64,000 nt of DNA from Natronococcus pandeyae (GCF_008122205.1 NZ_PHNJ01000005.1:1-64000); one strand, 5' to 3'; counted from the stretch's first letter, positions 51,172 to 59,800 are shown. The notes: generated from the letters alone by a model not told the origin. Numbers and translations: made by a program.

Positions 51172-52365
51172 TTATTCAATTTCAATTTCTAAATCTATGG
51201 GATTTCCTTGTCCAGTGTTCTCCTTATTTTGGACCTCCGAATCCGTATCGAGTGAATCGCGTACCTCAATTAGTGTCTCTTCATCGTCGACTGCATCCTC
51301 GTACGTCTCGGACAAGAGCAGATCTTGCTCAACCATATCTACTGCAATGTCGTTGGCTGCCTCGTCAGTCAACTCGAAGGTTTCTTCATCAATCGTGACT
51401 TCCTTTTGTTCCCATTCATCGGAGCCTCCACCCGATGTCTCGAGATGTATTTCGAATTCGTAGACTCCCTCATCAGTGTAGATTTCAAACGCTGTGATGG
51501 TCTCGTCGTTGTTCCCAAATTCGTCCTCAGCGACGGCAGTAACCAACGTTGCATCTCCGATCGTCACTGTTCGGGTCGTCTTGTCGTCGTCACTACGGAT
51601 AGTCACGTCCCGTTCCCCTTCTTTGGCATTTTCCCATTTGAGGAGTTCCATCGCCTCATCGTCAGGACCGAGGGTTACACCTTCAATCCGATCTACTTCG
51701 GTACCGTCGATTTCGAGTCGGATATCTTGTGTATCCGTCTCGTCACCTCGGTTCGTCACTTCCGCGTCGATTTCTAATGCCTCTCCGCCCTCTATTGGGG
51801 AGTTCGTTCCGTCGATCTCGACGTCGAAGAACGGTGGTTGATCGGGCATTTCGCCGGCACAGCGTATCTGAACGGAATCATCCGTTTCGCGCTCAAACTC
51901 TACTGCTGTATTCGATCCGCTCACGATGGTATTGACAGTAACATAATAATCATCGTCGTCAACCCCTTCGTCTTCATTTTCAGCACACGCTATCACAAGC
52001 TCGAACTCCTCGCCGCTTTCCTCTACGAACGCATCAATCGCCGGATCGAAGACTAACTCCCCTTCTTCGTTCCTGATTTGAGAGATGTCAGCGCTGAAAT
52101 CGCCTTCCTCAAACTGGTTGGTCTCATCTTCGAGTTCGTAAATTTCGACCGTCTCGTCTCCCCATCCTTGTTCCGGGCTGAGGGCGAGTTCCTCCTCGAT
52201 AGTGTTGTCGTTGATACCGAGCAATCCGTTTGGATCCTCTGCGGTGCTCACGACGACTCCTCGATCAGCGCTAAACGTAGTAAACCCGAACACCGGCCCT
52301 ATAATCAAAACTAATCCAACAGCAATGAACAGGAGTGCCACGTTTCGTGTCGGATGCTGGAACAT
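51172..52365 (-). CDS. AT-rich secreted protein with TasA-like N-terminus and CARDB-like domain
   Basis: A 397-residue acidic protein. Residues 8-28 are a signal or anchor helix (NVALLFIAVGLVLIIGPVFG). The next stretch, FTTFSADRGVVVSTAEDPNG then LLGI, matches the motif at the same place in the protein at 53216-53773 (VEADRSVTIETDGDDSALLQ). This is the layout of SipW-processed TasA/AbpA-type fibre proteins. A CARDB-like beta-sandwich (about 190-285) with GDETDTQDIRLEIDGTEV follows. It lies three bases after the DUF7344 stop. Confidence 0.7.
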   Translation of the reverse strand: MFQHPTRNVALLFIAVGLVLIIGPVFGFTTFSADRGVVVSTAEDPNGLLGINDNTIEEELALSPEQGWGDETVEIYELEDETNQFEEGDFSADISQIRNEEGELVFDPAIDAFVEESGEEFELVIACAENEDEGVDDDDYYVTVNTIVSGSNTAVEFERETDDSVQIRCAGEMPDQPPFFDVEIDGTNSPIEGGEALEIDAEVTNRGDETDTQDIRLEIDGTEVDRIEGVTLGPDDEAMELLKWENAKEGERDVTIRSDDDKTTRTVTIGDATLVTAVAEDEFGNNDETITAFEIYTDEGVYEFEIHLETSGGGSDEWEQKEVTIDEETFELTDEAANDIAVDMVEQDLLLSETYEDAVDDEETLIEVRDSLDTDSEVQNKENTGQGNPIDLEIEIE

Positions 52366-52368
52366 GTG

Positions 52369-52935
52369 TTACGGTGGTTGTTCCATCTCACCCAGTCGCA
52401 TCCGTCGGCTCTGCACCACGTGTACGATCGTCGACACTGCAAACGATATGAACACTAACGTTGCCCATCCAAGTTCGGTGATCGTTGCCGTCGGCACAAC
52501 CTCGAGCCACAACCCAGCCATTACGATTGAACCCAGGACAGCCAGACCCAGATAGTACAGTCCCCACGGAATTGAGTCCGCTGGAACGACGTCGAGGTAG
52601 ACGTCTAACTCTGTGGCTTCCTCTGTGAGTTCGATCGTTCGCTCGTCGAAGTCGATCATATTCGCCTTCTCGAGTGTCGGCAAATGCGTCTGCTGCAACG
52701 ACGTGTATACGCGTTTGCGCTCGGTCGAAGTTACCCCCTCGACATCTTTGTCGAGTTCCCAGGCGGCGACGTGTTCGGCGAGTTCACCCAGTTCAACGGG
52801 TCGGTCTTCGCGCTTACAGTAGTGGATGGCGTACCGCCGGCGGTGATTCGAGAGCAGGTCGAAGATCTCACCGCGATCAGTGTCCGCGCTGCCGGCGCAT
52901 CTGTCTGCATTACCCGAGGCTGTGTTCGTCGCCAT
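52369..52935 (-). CDS. DUF7344 winged-helix regulator with membrane tail
   Basis: A 188-residue haloarchaeal DUF7344 regulator. The N-terminal winged-helix domain is recognised by EIFDLLSNHRRRYAIHYCK and a later TSTERKRVYTSLQQTHLPTLE. Two C-terminal transmembrane helices follow (about residues 132-180). It probably regulates the adjacent surface-protein genes. GTG 52953 is an alternative start since a CTTATC box lies about 25 bp upstream of it. The secreted-protein gene follows after three bases. Confidence 0.78.
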   Translation of the reverse strand: MATNTASGNADRCAGSADTDRGEIFDLLSNHRRRYAIHYCKREDRPVELGELAEHVAAWELDKDVEGVTSTERKRVYTSLQQTHLPTLEKANMIDFDERTIELTEEATELDVYLDVVPADSIPWGLYYLGLAVLGSIVMAGLWLEVVPTATITELGWATLVFISFAVSTIVHVVQSRRMRLGEMEQPP

Positions 52936-53202
52936 TAGAATGTCTGTTCGCACAAGAATAACGATCCTTGATAGATAAGATTACTGGCTAGAACGTGCGT
53001 GGGAGTCACTTACAACGACGATTTCAAGCACGACTATCTATCTGTTAGACAGCAGTGCCGGTCTTCAGACCAGGCTTGAAACCGGTATTACTCGGAGATC
53101 CGAATTTCTGGCGAACTAATACAAAGGGGGTGGCTTCGTATGGACTCAGTAAGGACCGCTCGGTGGCCGCGTCCGGCGGACGACGGTCGTCGAACGGATC
53201 GA

Positions 53203-53208
53203 AGGTGA
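53203..53208 (+). promoter_or_regulatory. Shine-Dalgarno site of the TasA-like gene
   Basis: AGGTGA, complementary to the 16S rRNA 3' end, ends seven bases before ATG 53216. It fixes the start and implies a leader of some length. A TATA-like AATACAAAG near 53118-53127 is the likeliest promoter, giving about 70 bases of leader. Confidence 0.55.
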
Positions 53209-53215
53209 ACACAGT

Positions 53216-53773
53216 ATGAAACTGAATCGACGCAATGTGCTAGTTGGACTGGGTACGATCGTCGCAGGCGGTGGAGCCGCGCTCGGAACGGGCGCGTTTA
53301 GTAGTGTGGAAGCAGATCGAAGTGTAACTATTGAAACAGACGGTGACGATAGTGCATTGTTACAAATTGTACCAAATGAGGGTTATAACGGTGACGCAGG
53401 TGACTATGTAGATGACAGCGATGATTCTATTGAAATTGTAATTGGTGATGACGATAATTCAGACACCGGTGATACGGGTGTCAATGTCAATGCTACCACG
53501 ACGTTCATAGATCTTCTTGAAGTTACCAACAACGGCTCTCAAGATGTTGGGTTTTACGTCGAAAGTAAAGAAGATCTTGGAGAGGATGAGTTACTCAATT
53601 TCAAAGCAGAAAACCAAGATACTATTATCGAAAACAGCAACGCGGTTGATCTCTCTTCTGAAAATGGATCTACTACTATTTCACTTGAAATCAATGCAGA
53701 TGAGGATACTGACGTAAACGACTTCCCAGACGAAGTGACGTTCTTTGCGGACGAAGACGTTTATAATACGTAA
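53216..53773 (+). CDS. TasA/DUF1102-like secreted fibre subunit candidate
   Basis: A 185-residue secreted protein. The signal has twin arginine (KLNRRNVLVGLGTIVAGG) and ends near GTGAFSSVEA. The mature start VEADRSVTIETDGDDSALLQ resembles camelysin/TasA-group proteins released by SipW-type peptidases. A beta-sandwich follows with TTFIDLLEVTNNGSQDVGFYV. Codons after about residue 40 are very AT-rich for this genome, whereas the signal region is GC-rich, suggesting replacement of the mature domain. Fibre formation is inferred. Confidence 0.72.
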   Translation: MKLNRRNVLVGLGTIVAGGGAALGTGAFSSVEADRSVTIETDGDDSALLQIVPNEGYNGDAGDYVDDSDDSIEIVIGDDDNSDTGDTGVNVNATTTFIDLLEVTNNGSQDVGFYVESKEDLGEDELLNFKAENQDTIIENSNAVDLSSENGSTTISLEINADEDTDVNDFPDEVTFFADEDVYNT

Positions 53774-53892
53774 ATATGATCTCCCGGGACTGTCGGCTCG
53801 TTTTCGGTAACCTCTGATCTATACGATAAACGGATCAAACCCATAACTAATCATCCAAGAATAAACTGACAATAATAACAAACTAATGGAAT

Positions 53893-55050
53893 ATGGGTTC
53901 TATATTCAAAATGGCATCTACTCATATCTTGGTTATCACGGTCGTCTGTTTTCTCCTCGTCCTCGCAGTGCCGACTACAGCAGTCACGGTTAACGAGAAC
54001 CCAGCGAATGACGATATCTCTCTCGAGCCAACCAGCCCCTACGCAACCACGACCGACGACGGCCAACTCGAGCTCGATTTCGACGCGCTGAACGACCGCG
54101 CGGTATCCACGTTCGACGACGTCTTCGAGATCACCGTCACCGACGACTCGGTCGAACGGATCTGGCTGTCCGACGCGCCCGACGGCGTCCAGTTCTACCA
54201 GGACGGCAACGCCCACGACAGGATCGACGAGACGTCGCCGCTCGAGGCGGCCGCGGGCGAGACGACCACCGTCGGCGTCACGGTCAGCACGCACGCGGAC
54301 CCGCCCTCGAGCGGGACCTTTACCCTTCACGCCGAGTACGAAGACGAGGGCGAGGACGAGAAGAGCGCCAATATCGAACTCGTCGAGATGACGACCGTCG
54401 ACCGGGCCGTCACCGCCGGCGAGACGCTGACCGTGCAGGCGACCTACGAGAATCACGGCGACGTGAGCGGAACGACGGTCGCGCAACTGACTGTCGACGG
54501 CGTCGTCGTCGACGAACAGGTCGTCTCCGTCGGAGCCGGCGAGACCGAAACGGTCACTTTCGAACGGACGATGCAGCAGTCCGGGACGTTCGCAGTCGGC
54601 GTCGACGACGGCGAACCGAAGACCGTCACCGCCCAGCCACCCGACGAACCCGCACCCGACTTCGACGTGACCGACGCCGACCTCGCAGCGGACTCCATCG
54701 CCCAGAGCGAGTCGACGCGCGTCACCGCCACGGTCGAGAACACCGGCAACGCGACCGGCGAGTTCCTCGCCGAACTCGCGGTCGGCGGGATCGTCGTGAA
54801 CGACCGGTCCGTCGAACTCGAGCCGAACGAATCCGACACGGTGACCTTCGAGTGGCAGTTCGACGAACCCGGGACGTACGACGTCGCAGTCAGCGGACTC
54901 GAGGCGGGCACCGTCACCGTCGGCGAACCGCGCGAATACGAGGTTCTCAACCGGGTATTTAGCTCTCCCTCGGTCGCAGTCGTCGGACTGTCGGGTGCGG
55001 TCGGAATGCTGTTCGTCGCGGGGGTCGTCCGTCGGCGGTGGAATTTATAA
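53893..55050 (+). CDS. DUF1102/CARDB membrane-anchored surface protein
   Basis: A 385-residue protein. A signal helix (about residues 8-28) is followed by an N-terminal domain beginning SLEPTSPYATTTDDGQLELD, characteristic of haloarchaeal DUF1102 proteins. Two CARDB-type Ig-like repeats follow (about 165-235 and 245-335, each with a VTATVENTGN or VQATYENHGD motif). A C-terminal transmembrane helix with basic tail (VGMLFVAGVVRRRWNL) anchors it. It lies between the TasA-like gene and the SipW-like peptidase and could be an anchor or minor fibre component. Confidence 0.78.
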   Translation: MGSIFKMASTHILVITVVCFLLVLAVPTTAVTVNENPANDDISLEPTSPYATTTDDGQLELDFDALNDRAVSTFDDVFEITVTDDSVERIWLSDAPDGVQFYQDGNAHDRIDETSPLEAAAGETTTVGVTVSTHADPPSSGTFTLHAEYEDEGEDEKSANIELVEMTTVDRAVTAGETLTVQATYENHGDVSGTTVAQLTVDGVVVDEQVVSVGAGETETVTFERTMQQSGTFAVGVDDGEPKTVTAQPPDEPAPDFDVTDADLAADSIAQSESTRVTATVENTGNATGEFLAELAVGGIVVNDRSVELEPNESDTVTFEWQFDEPGTYDVAVSGLEAGTVTVGEPREYEVLNRVFSSPSVAVVGLSGAVGMLFVAGVVRRRWNL

Positions 55051-55113
55051 TGTCTCGGCCATATCTCGAGAACCGAACAAGTCCTCGACTATGACACTCG
55101 TACGAACCGACAT

Positions 55114-56283
55114 ATGACTGCGGCGGGGCTCGTCAGACGAGGGATAGCCGCCGTCGCCGTGCTCGCGGTCCTCCTGCTCATCCTCGGCCAGGTGCTCGGA
55201 CAGCCGATCCTGCTCGGCTACGTGGCGACGGGGAGCATGGAGCCAGCGATGGACGCCGGCGACGGCTTCGTCGCGGTTCCGAGCGCCGTGACCGGCTCGC
55301 CGAGCGAGGGTGACGTCGTCGTATTCGACGCTCGAGAGCTCCACGACGGCGGGCTCACGACGCACCGGGTCGTCGGCGAGACGGACGAGGGCTACGTCAC
55401 GAAGGGGGACGCGAATCCGTTCACCGATCAGGACGGCGGCGAGCCGCCGGTGAGGGACGGTCAGATCGTCGCCGTCGCCTGGCAAATAAACGGCGAAGCC
55501 GTGACGATTCCGCACCTCGGAACCGCGATCATGGGCGTCCACGGTGCGATGGAGTCGGGGTACGGGCTGTTCGCTTCGGCGCTCGGTCTCACGACGGCGC
55601 TCGAGGGCGACAACCTCGGGGCGATGCTGGTCGCGCTGGGGGTCGCGCTGTTCGGGGTGGGCTTTCTCCTGGATCACGGGGGACCGCACAGGCGGGACAC
55701 GACGCGATCGACGTCTCGAGAGAACGTCTACGCCTTCTGGGGAACGCTCGCGCTGGTGCTGTTCCTGGTCGTGGGACTCGCGACGGCGGCGATGGTGGTC
55801 CCCGCGGGCACGTACGAGTACGCGGTCGTGAGCACGGAGTCGCCGACGGACGATCCGCAGGTTCTCGCTCCGGGTGGGACGTCCGAACTGACTCGAGCCG
55901 TCGACAACGCGGGCTACGTCCCGGTCGTCGTCGTTCACGAGGCCGAAAGCGGCGGCATCGAGGCCGACCCGGGCTGGCAGACGGTTGGCCCTCGAGACAG
56001 CGGGGAGACGGCGCTATCGCTGTCCGCGCCGGAGTCGACCGGCGAGTACACTCGTCACGTCGGGGAGCATCGGTATCTCGCCGTCCTCCCGCCGTCGGTG
56101 CTCGTCTGGCTGCACGGCGTCCACCCGCTCGCCGCGATCGCCGCCGTCGATCTGGTCGTCGTCGGTGTCGTCGTCGGAGCGACCCTGCTCCTGTTCGGGC
56201 GGGGCGACTTCCGGATTCGCACCGCAGGTAATCACGTCCCATTCTCGACACGAATGCGCCGCCGACTTCGCCGGTGGCGCTGA
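55114..56283 (+). CDS. signal peptidase I, Sec11/SipW type, with C-terminal extension
   Basis: A 389-residue membrane peptidase. The ER/SipW-type catalytic set is present: Ser41 in ATGSMEPAM, His84 in LTTHRVVGE, and Asp99 and Asp105 in TKGDANPFTDQD. The catalytic domain ends near residue 150. The remaining 240 residues add two or three more transmembrane helices and an extracellular beta domain, which housekeeping Sec11 lacks. Neighbouring TasA-like genes suggest a dedicated SipW role. ATG 55114 follows the preceding stop by 63 bases. Confidence 0.88.
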   Translation: MTAAGLVRRGIAAVAVLAVLLLILGQVLGQPILLGYVATGSMEPAMDAGDGFVAVPSAVTGSPSEGDVVVFDARELHDGGLTTHRVVGETDEGYVTKGDANPFTDQDGGEPPVRDGQIVAVAWQINGEAVTIPHLGTAIMGVHGAMESGYGLFASALGLTTALEGDNLGAMLVALGVALFGVGFLLDHGGPHRRDTTRSTSRENVYAFWGTLALVLFLVVGLATAAMVVPAGTYEYAVVSTESPTDDPQVLAPGGTSELTRAVDNAGYVPVVVVHEAESGGIEADPGWQTVGPRDSGETALSLSAPESTGEYTRHVGEHRYLAVLPPSVLVWLHGVHPLAAIAAVDLVVVGVVVGATLLLFGRGDFRIRTAGNHVPFSTRMRRRLRRWR

Positions 56284-56324
56284 GCGCGGCGCGCAGCGAC
56301 GGACCAGACGGGGTGGAACCACTA

Positions 56325-56443
56325 CTGTTATAGTATTTGATATACTGAATGTCAGTATGGACTGTCCCGTCATCCGAACTGTTCGTTCGGAGACGGCTCG
56401 AGGGAGGGGGGACCCGAGCACCCGGCGTTACACTTCGGAGGGA
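56325..56443 (+). promoter_or_regulatory. promoter and RBS of the DUF5305 gene
   Basis: An AT-rich patch with TGTTATAGTATTTG at 56326-56339 and a short palindrome AGTAT/ATACT is a likely promoter. GGAGGGA at 56437-56443, five bases before GTG 56449, is a strong Shine-Dalgarno match and decides the start. The leader is therefore about 95 bases. The CTACTGTTA here matches the end of the repeat elements A and B. Confidence 0.5.
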
Positions 56444-56448
56444 CGAAC

Positions 56449-57588
56449 GTGATCGAGAACCCGCGGCTGGATCTGTTGATCGCGGAACACGGCCGAACGC
56501 TCACGATCGTACTCGTCGGGATCGGTCTCCTCGCACTCCTCGCGACCGGCTGGGTCGCCGCCACGCCAGCGACGTCGACGACGACTCAGGAGGTCGACCA
56601 GGAGTCGATCGCGACCGAGACGACGACGAGCGCCATCGTCGTCGAGGACGGGCCCTGGGAGGAGGGAACGGAACTCGAGGACAGCCCGGTCTACGTCCTG
56701 TCTGCGACGCCCGAGTTGACGCTCACGCCGGAGACGTCCGTCCCGACCGACGAGACGTCGGTCACGCACGAAGTGCAGGTCCACCACGAAGCAGAACGCG
56801 ACGGCTCGGTCTTCTGGGACGAAACCGAACAGCAGTCGCGGATGTCGGCATCCGTCGAAGACGGTGTCGCCAGTTCCGAGGCGACGATCGACGTCGAAGC
56901 CGTCCGTGACCGGCAGACGGAACTCCAGGAGGAGTTCGACGGCGTCGGAACGATCAGGACCGTCGTCCAGGTCGTCGTCGAGTACGAAACGGGGACCTAC
57001 AGCGGCGAACAGGTACTGGTGACGTCGCTCCAGACGACCGAGGAGGCCTACTGGCTCGAGGAGTCGCTGGCCGACTCGACCGAGCACAGCCAGACCGCCC
57101 AGATGGAGGTCCAGGAGTCGCCGAACACCGCGGTGATCGGCGGACTCTCGCTGGTCGCGGCGATCGCGCTCGCCGGAGCCGCGGTCGTCGTCACACGCGG
57201 GCCGATCGACGTCGATACGGCCCGCCGATCGATACACGAACACCGCTACGCGGAGTGGATCTCGCGCGGGTCGATCCCGATGTGGGTCGGCGACTACCAC
57301 GTTGCACTCGACAGTCTCGAGGACGTCGTCGACGTCGCGATCGATACGAACGAGCGCGTCGTCCACGACGAACAGCGGGGCCTGTTCGCGGTCGTCAACG
57401 GCGAGGTCGTCTACTACTACGCCGAGCGCGGCCAGTGGGAGCAGACCGCCTGGCCGGAACTGGAACTCGGGACGCAGTCCGCCGTCGACGACGAGGTCGA
57501 CGAACCACCGACGGTCCCGACGCCTCGAGAGGACCTTTCCGAAGACCTTCCAGATCCGGACGACGACGATGCGTGGGACCAGATCTAA
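56449..57588 (+). CDS. DUF5305 membrane protein
   Basis: A 379-residue protein of the haloarchaeal DUF5305 family. A first transmembrane helix (about residues 17-37, LTIVLVGIGLLALLATGWVA) is followed by an extracellular beta-rich region, a second helix at about 224-246, and a soluble acidic C-terminus. DUF5305 genes recur next to signal peptidase and DUF1102 genes in haloarchaea. I infer a scaffold or chaperone role in surface-protein assembly. The start is GTG with a strong Shine-Dalgarno. Confidence 0.78.
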   Translation: MIENPRLDLLIAEHGRTLTIVLVGIGLLALLATGWVAATPATSTTTQEVDQESIATETTTSAIVVEDGPWEEGTELEDSPVYVLSATPELTLTPETSVPTDETSVTHEVQVHHEAERDGSVFWDETEQQSRMSASVEDGVASSEATIDVEAVRDRQTELQEEFDGVGTIRTVVQVVVEYETGTYSGEQVLVTSLQTTEEAYWLEESLADSTEHSQTAQMEVQESPNTAVIGGLSLVAAIALAGAAVVVTRGPIDVDTARRSIHEHRYAEWISRGSIPMWVGDYHVALDSLEDVVDVAIDTNERVVHDEQRGLFAVVNGEVVYYYAERGQWEQTAWPELELGTQSAVDDEVDEPPTVPTPREDLSEDLPDPDDDDAWDQI

Positions 57589-57897
57589 ACCGAGATAGCG
57601 CGGGGTCCACGGGGTGCCCGACTCGTAGTCGGTTCTCTACTCCCGAGTTGTTCCCTTATGAAGACACACGGGTGTAGTAGCCAACGGTTACTCCTGATAG
57701 GCCGAGCACAACGCAGCGGTCGCTTATTATCTTCACCCCACATCCGCTCAAAACTGACTGACCGGTCAAAATCCTCCAATATCGTATTTCCGGCGGGTTT
57801 GTAGACATTTTACAAGTAGTATACTGTAGAATATTTTTCCGGGTACCCTCCCAGTAAGGCTCAACTTTTATACTGCTGGGTGCTTTCGAATCGTAGT
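57589..57897. other. AT-rich intergenic region
   Basis: No gene is recognised in these 309 bases. They are AT-rich and include a TATA box CTTTTATA at 57865-57872, 26-33 bp before the ATG at 57898, so that gene is leaderless. A further AT-rich stretch at 57805-57840 is unexplained. Confidence 0.5.
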
Positions 57898-58191
57898 ATG
57901 GAAGCGACTGACGGGGAGGACATCGAAGACTTGCCACCGAGCGCGAAACTCGTTTTCAAAGTCCTCGAGTATGACGGCCCGCTGACGCAGAAACAAATCG
58001 TTGAGGAGTCGATGCTCTCGGCTCGAACCGTTCGCTACGCGCTCGAACGGCTCGAGGAGATCGGCATCGTCGACGAGGATATCTACTTTGCGGACGCTCG
58101 ACAGAGCCTCTACCGACTCGAGGAACCCGTCGCGGCCGACGGCAGCGGGGTCGAAGAGTCTCCGAAGAAAGACGCCTGCTGCGCAGAGTAG
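57898..58191 (+). CDS. winged-helix transcription regulator
   Basis: A 97-residue winged-helix protein. It opens with LPPSAKLVFKVLEYDGPLTQ, then a recognition helix in MLSARTVRYALERLEE and a wing region (IGIVDEDIYFADARQSLYRL). The tail ends with two adjacent Cys (KKDACCAE), possibly a redox or metal switch. It is MarR/TrmB-like in style, with target unknown. ATG 57898 is fixed by its TATA box. Confidence 0.85.
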   Translation: MEATDGEDIEDLPPSAKLVFKVLEYDGPLTQKQIVEESMLSARTVRYALERLEEIGIVDEDIYFADARQSLYRLEEPVAADGSGVEESPKKDACCAE

Positions 58192-58237
58192 TCGGGAAAA
58201 CGGCAGGATTATTTTCCAGTGGTGACCGCCCTCCTAC

Positions 58238-58645
58238 ATGGACAAGGAGCGATTACCTCGGTGGGGGTGGCTGCTAGCCGGATTGTTCGCGATGTCGATC
58301 GTCGCACAACTGATCAATCAACTCGTTTTGCATCCGGCCGGGCTGCCGAGAGCGTATCAGTCGATTACGGTCATTACGCTCATGTCGCCGGTGTTGATCT
58401 ACGTCGGCGTCTGGTACGACGAGGACCGTCAACACTACTGGGAGCAATCGCAGGAACAGATCGTCGGCGACCTGATCTTCATCGTCGCCGGCGCAGCGCT
58501 GGGGTCGGCGATCACGCTGGTCGCGATCGTCGATATGGGCCTCTGGCCGATGCTGCAGGACATCGCCGCGATGGCCGTCGGCTTCATGCTCTCCTGGGGG
58601 CTGTTCTGGTGGCGCAATCCGGAGGTCTACCGCGATCTCGACTGA
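58238..58645 (+). CDS. four-helix membrane protein
   Basis: A 135-residue protein with about four hydrophobic helices, starting ERLPRWGWLLAGLFAMSIV after MDK. No domain or catalytic motif is recognised. The preceding regulator is 46 bases upstream, perhaps cotranscribed. It converges with nadE. Confidence 0.65.
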   Translation: MDKERLPRWGWLLAGLFAMSIVAQLINQLVLHPAGLPRAYQSITVITLMSPVLIYVGVWYDEDRQHYWEQSQEQIVGDLIFIVAGAALGSAITLVAIVDMGLWPMLQDIAAMAVGFMLSWGLFWWRNPEVYRDLD

Positions 58646-58660
58646 GAGAGTGTCGACCGG

Positions 58661-59566
58661 TCAGGGATCTCTCTCGGTGACGTTCTCACGACCCGCGACT
58701 CCGGGGGTTCGAGGCATCGTCCGTTTGTGACCCATCTCGACGTACATAGATGCGAGCGCGCGAGCGGTTCGTGAATCGACCTCGAGCGCAGCGGTGATTT
58801 CCGCGATCGATTCGTCCTCGTCGACGAGTCGCTGCAACAGCGGATCGATCACGTCGTAAGTGGCGCCGAGTTCGGCCGCGTCCGTCTGGTCGGCCCAGAA
58901 GCCGGCCGTCGGATCCTTGCTGATGATTCGTCGTGGAACGCCGAGTCGTTTCGCGAGGGCGCGGACCTCAGTTTTGTACAGGTCTCCGATCGGATAGGCG
59001 TCGGCCGCGCCGTCTCCGTACTTCGTGAAGTATCCGAGCAACAACTCCGAGCGGTTCGCGGTACCGAGCACGACTCGAGACTGGCGGTTCGCCGCGTAGT
59101 ACGCACAGCACATCCGCAGTCGAGCGATCACGTTGCCGATCGTTCGGTTACGCTCGTTCGGACGACCGTCCGATTCCGGCTCGAGTTCTGCCATGATCGT
59201 CTCCTCGAACGCGGTGAGCAACGGCTGTAGCTGAATCTCGTGGAACGAGATGCCGAGTCCGTCGGCGATCGTACGGGCGTCGTTGACGTGTCGCTGGTCG
59301 GCCTTGTGACAGGGGAGTCCGAGTCCGAGCACGCGGTCTCCTCCCAGCGCTTCGACTGCCAGTGCTGCCGTCACCGTCGAATCGATGCCGCCACTCATCG
59401 CGACGACGACACCGTCTGCATCCGCGGTAGCGACGAGTCGCTGTATCTCCGCGATGATGCGTTCGCGGATCGTCTCGACTCCGTTATCGCTCGTAATAAA
59501 GGAGCCGTTCTTTTGCTCTACTCCCGAGTATACGAATGTCTTCTCTCCTCCGACACTCCCACTCAT
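58661..59566 (-). CDS. nadE: NAD+ synthase, ammonia-dependent type
   Basis: A 301-residue NadE of the N-type ATP pyrophosphatase family, without a glutaminase domain. The P-loop is VVVAMSGGIDSTVTAALAVE, and NRSELLLGYFTKYGDGAADA plus YKTEVRALAK and ISKDPTAGFWADQTD are conserved. It forms NAD+ from deamido-NAD+ and ammonia. ATG 59566 is chosen over the upstream ATG; a CATTTATACC box near 59606-59615 gives a leader of about 20 bases. Confidence 0.95.
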   Translation of the reverse strand: MSGSVGGEKTFVYSGVEQKNGSFITSDNGVETIRERIIAEIQRLVATADADGVVVAMSGGIDSTVTAALAVEALGGDRVLGLGLPCHKADQRHVNDARTIADGLGISFHEIQLQPLLTAFEETIMAELEPESDGRPNERNRTIGNVIARLRMCCAYYAANRQSRVVLGTANRSELLLGYFTKYGDGAADAYPIGDLYKTEVRALAKRLGVPRRIISKDPTAGFWADQTDAAELGATYDVIDPLLQRLVDEDESIAEITAALEVDSRTARALASMYVEMGHKRTMPRTPGVAGRENVTERDP

Positions 59567-59761
59567 TCCTGCACTCTCCTCATGGATGTTGCTATATCTG
59601 TCTGGTATAAATGCCCTTTGGTTAAACAACTAGTAGTCTCGGTGTGGGTATCGATCTCGTCATCGATCCTGTAGAGCTGACCGGACGATTCTCGTCGCGA
59701 CACCTGCCGTACCAAAACGCGATTCTCTCGTCACCGTTGCTCGCGTCGCTCACCACTCCTC

Positions 59762-59800
59762 GAAAAAATCTGCACCAAAAAAGAGCCGCTCACTCGCGGC
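59762..59800 (-). terminator. hairpin-oligo-T terminator after the PINA gene
   Basis: Read on the minus strand, a GCCGC/GCGGC hairpin (59785-59800) is followed by a T6 run (59777-59782) and a second T6 run (59763-59768). It lies 8 bases after the stop codon of the gene at 59808. Confidence 0.65.

Noticed and set aside
59240-59674. 144-codon plus-strand frame over the nadE 5' end
   Set aside because: Antisense shadow of nadE and its promoter; no family resemblance.
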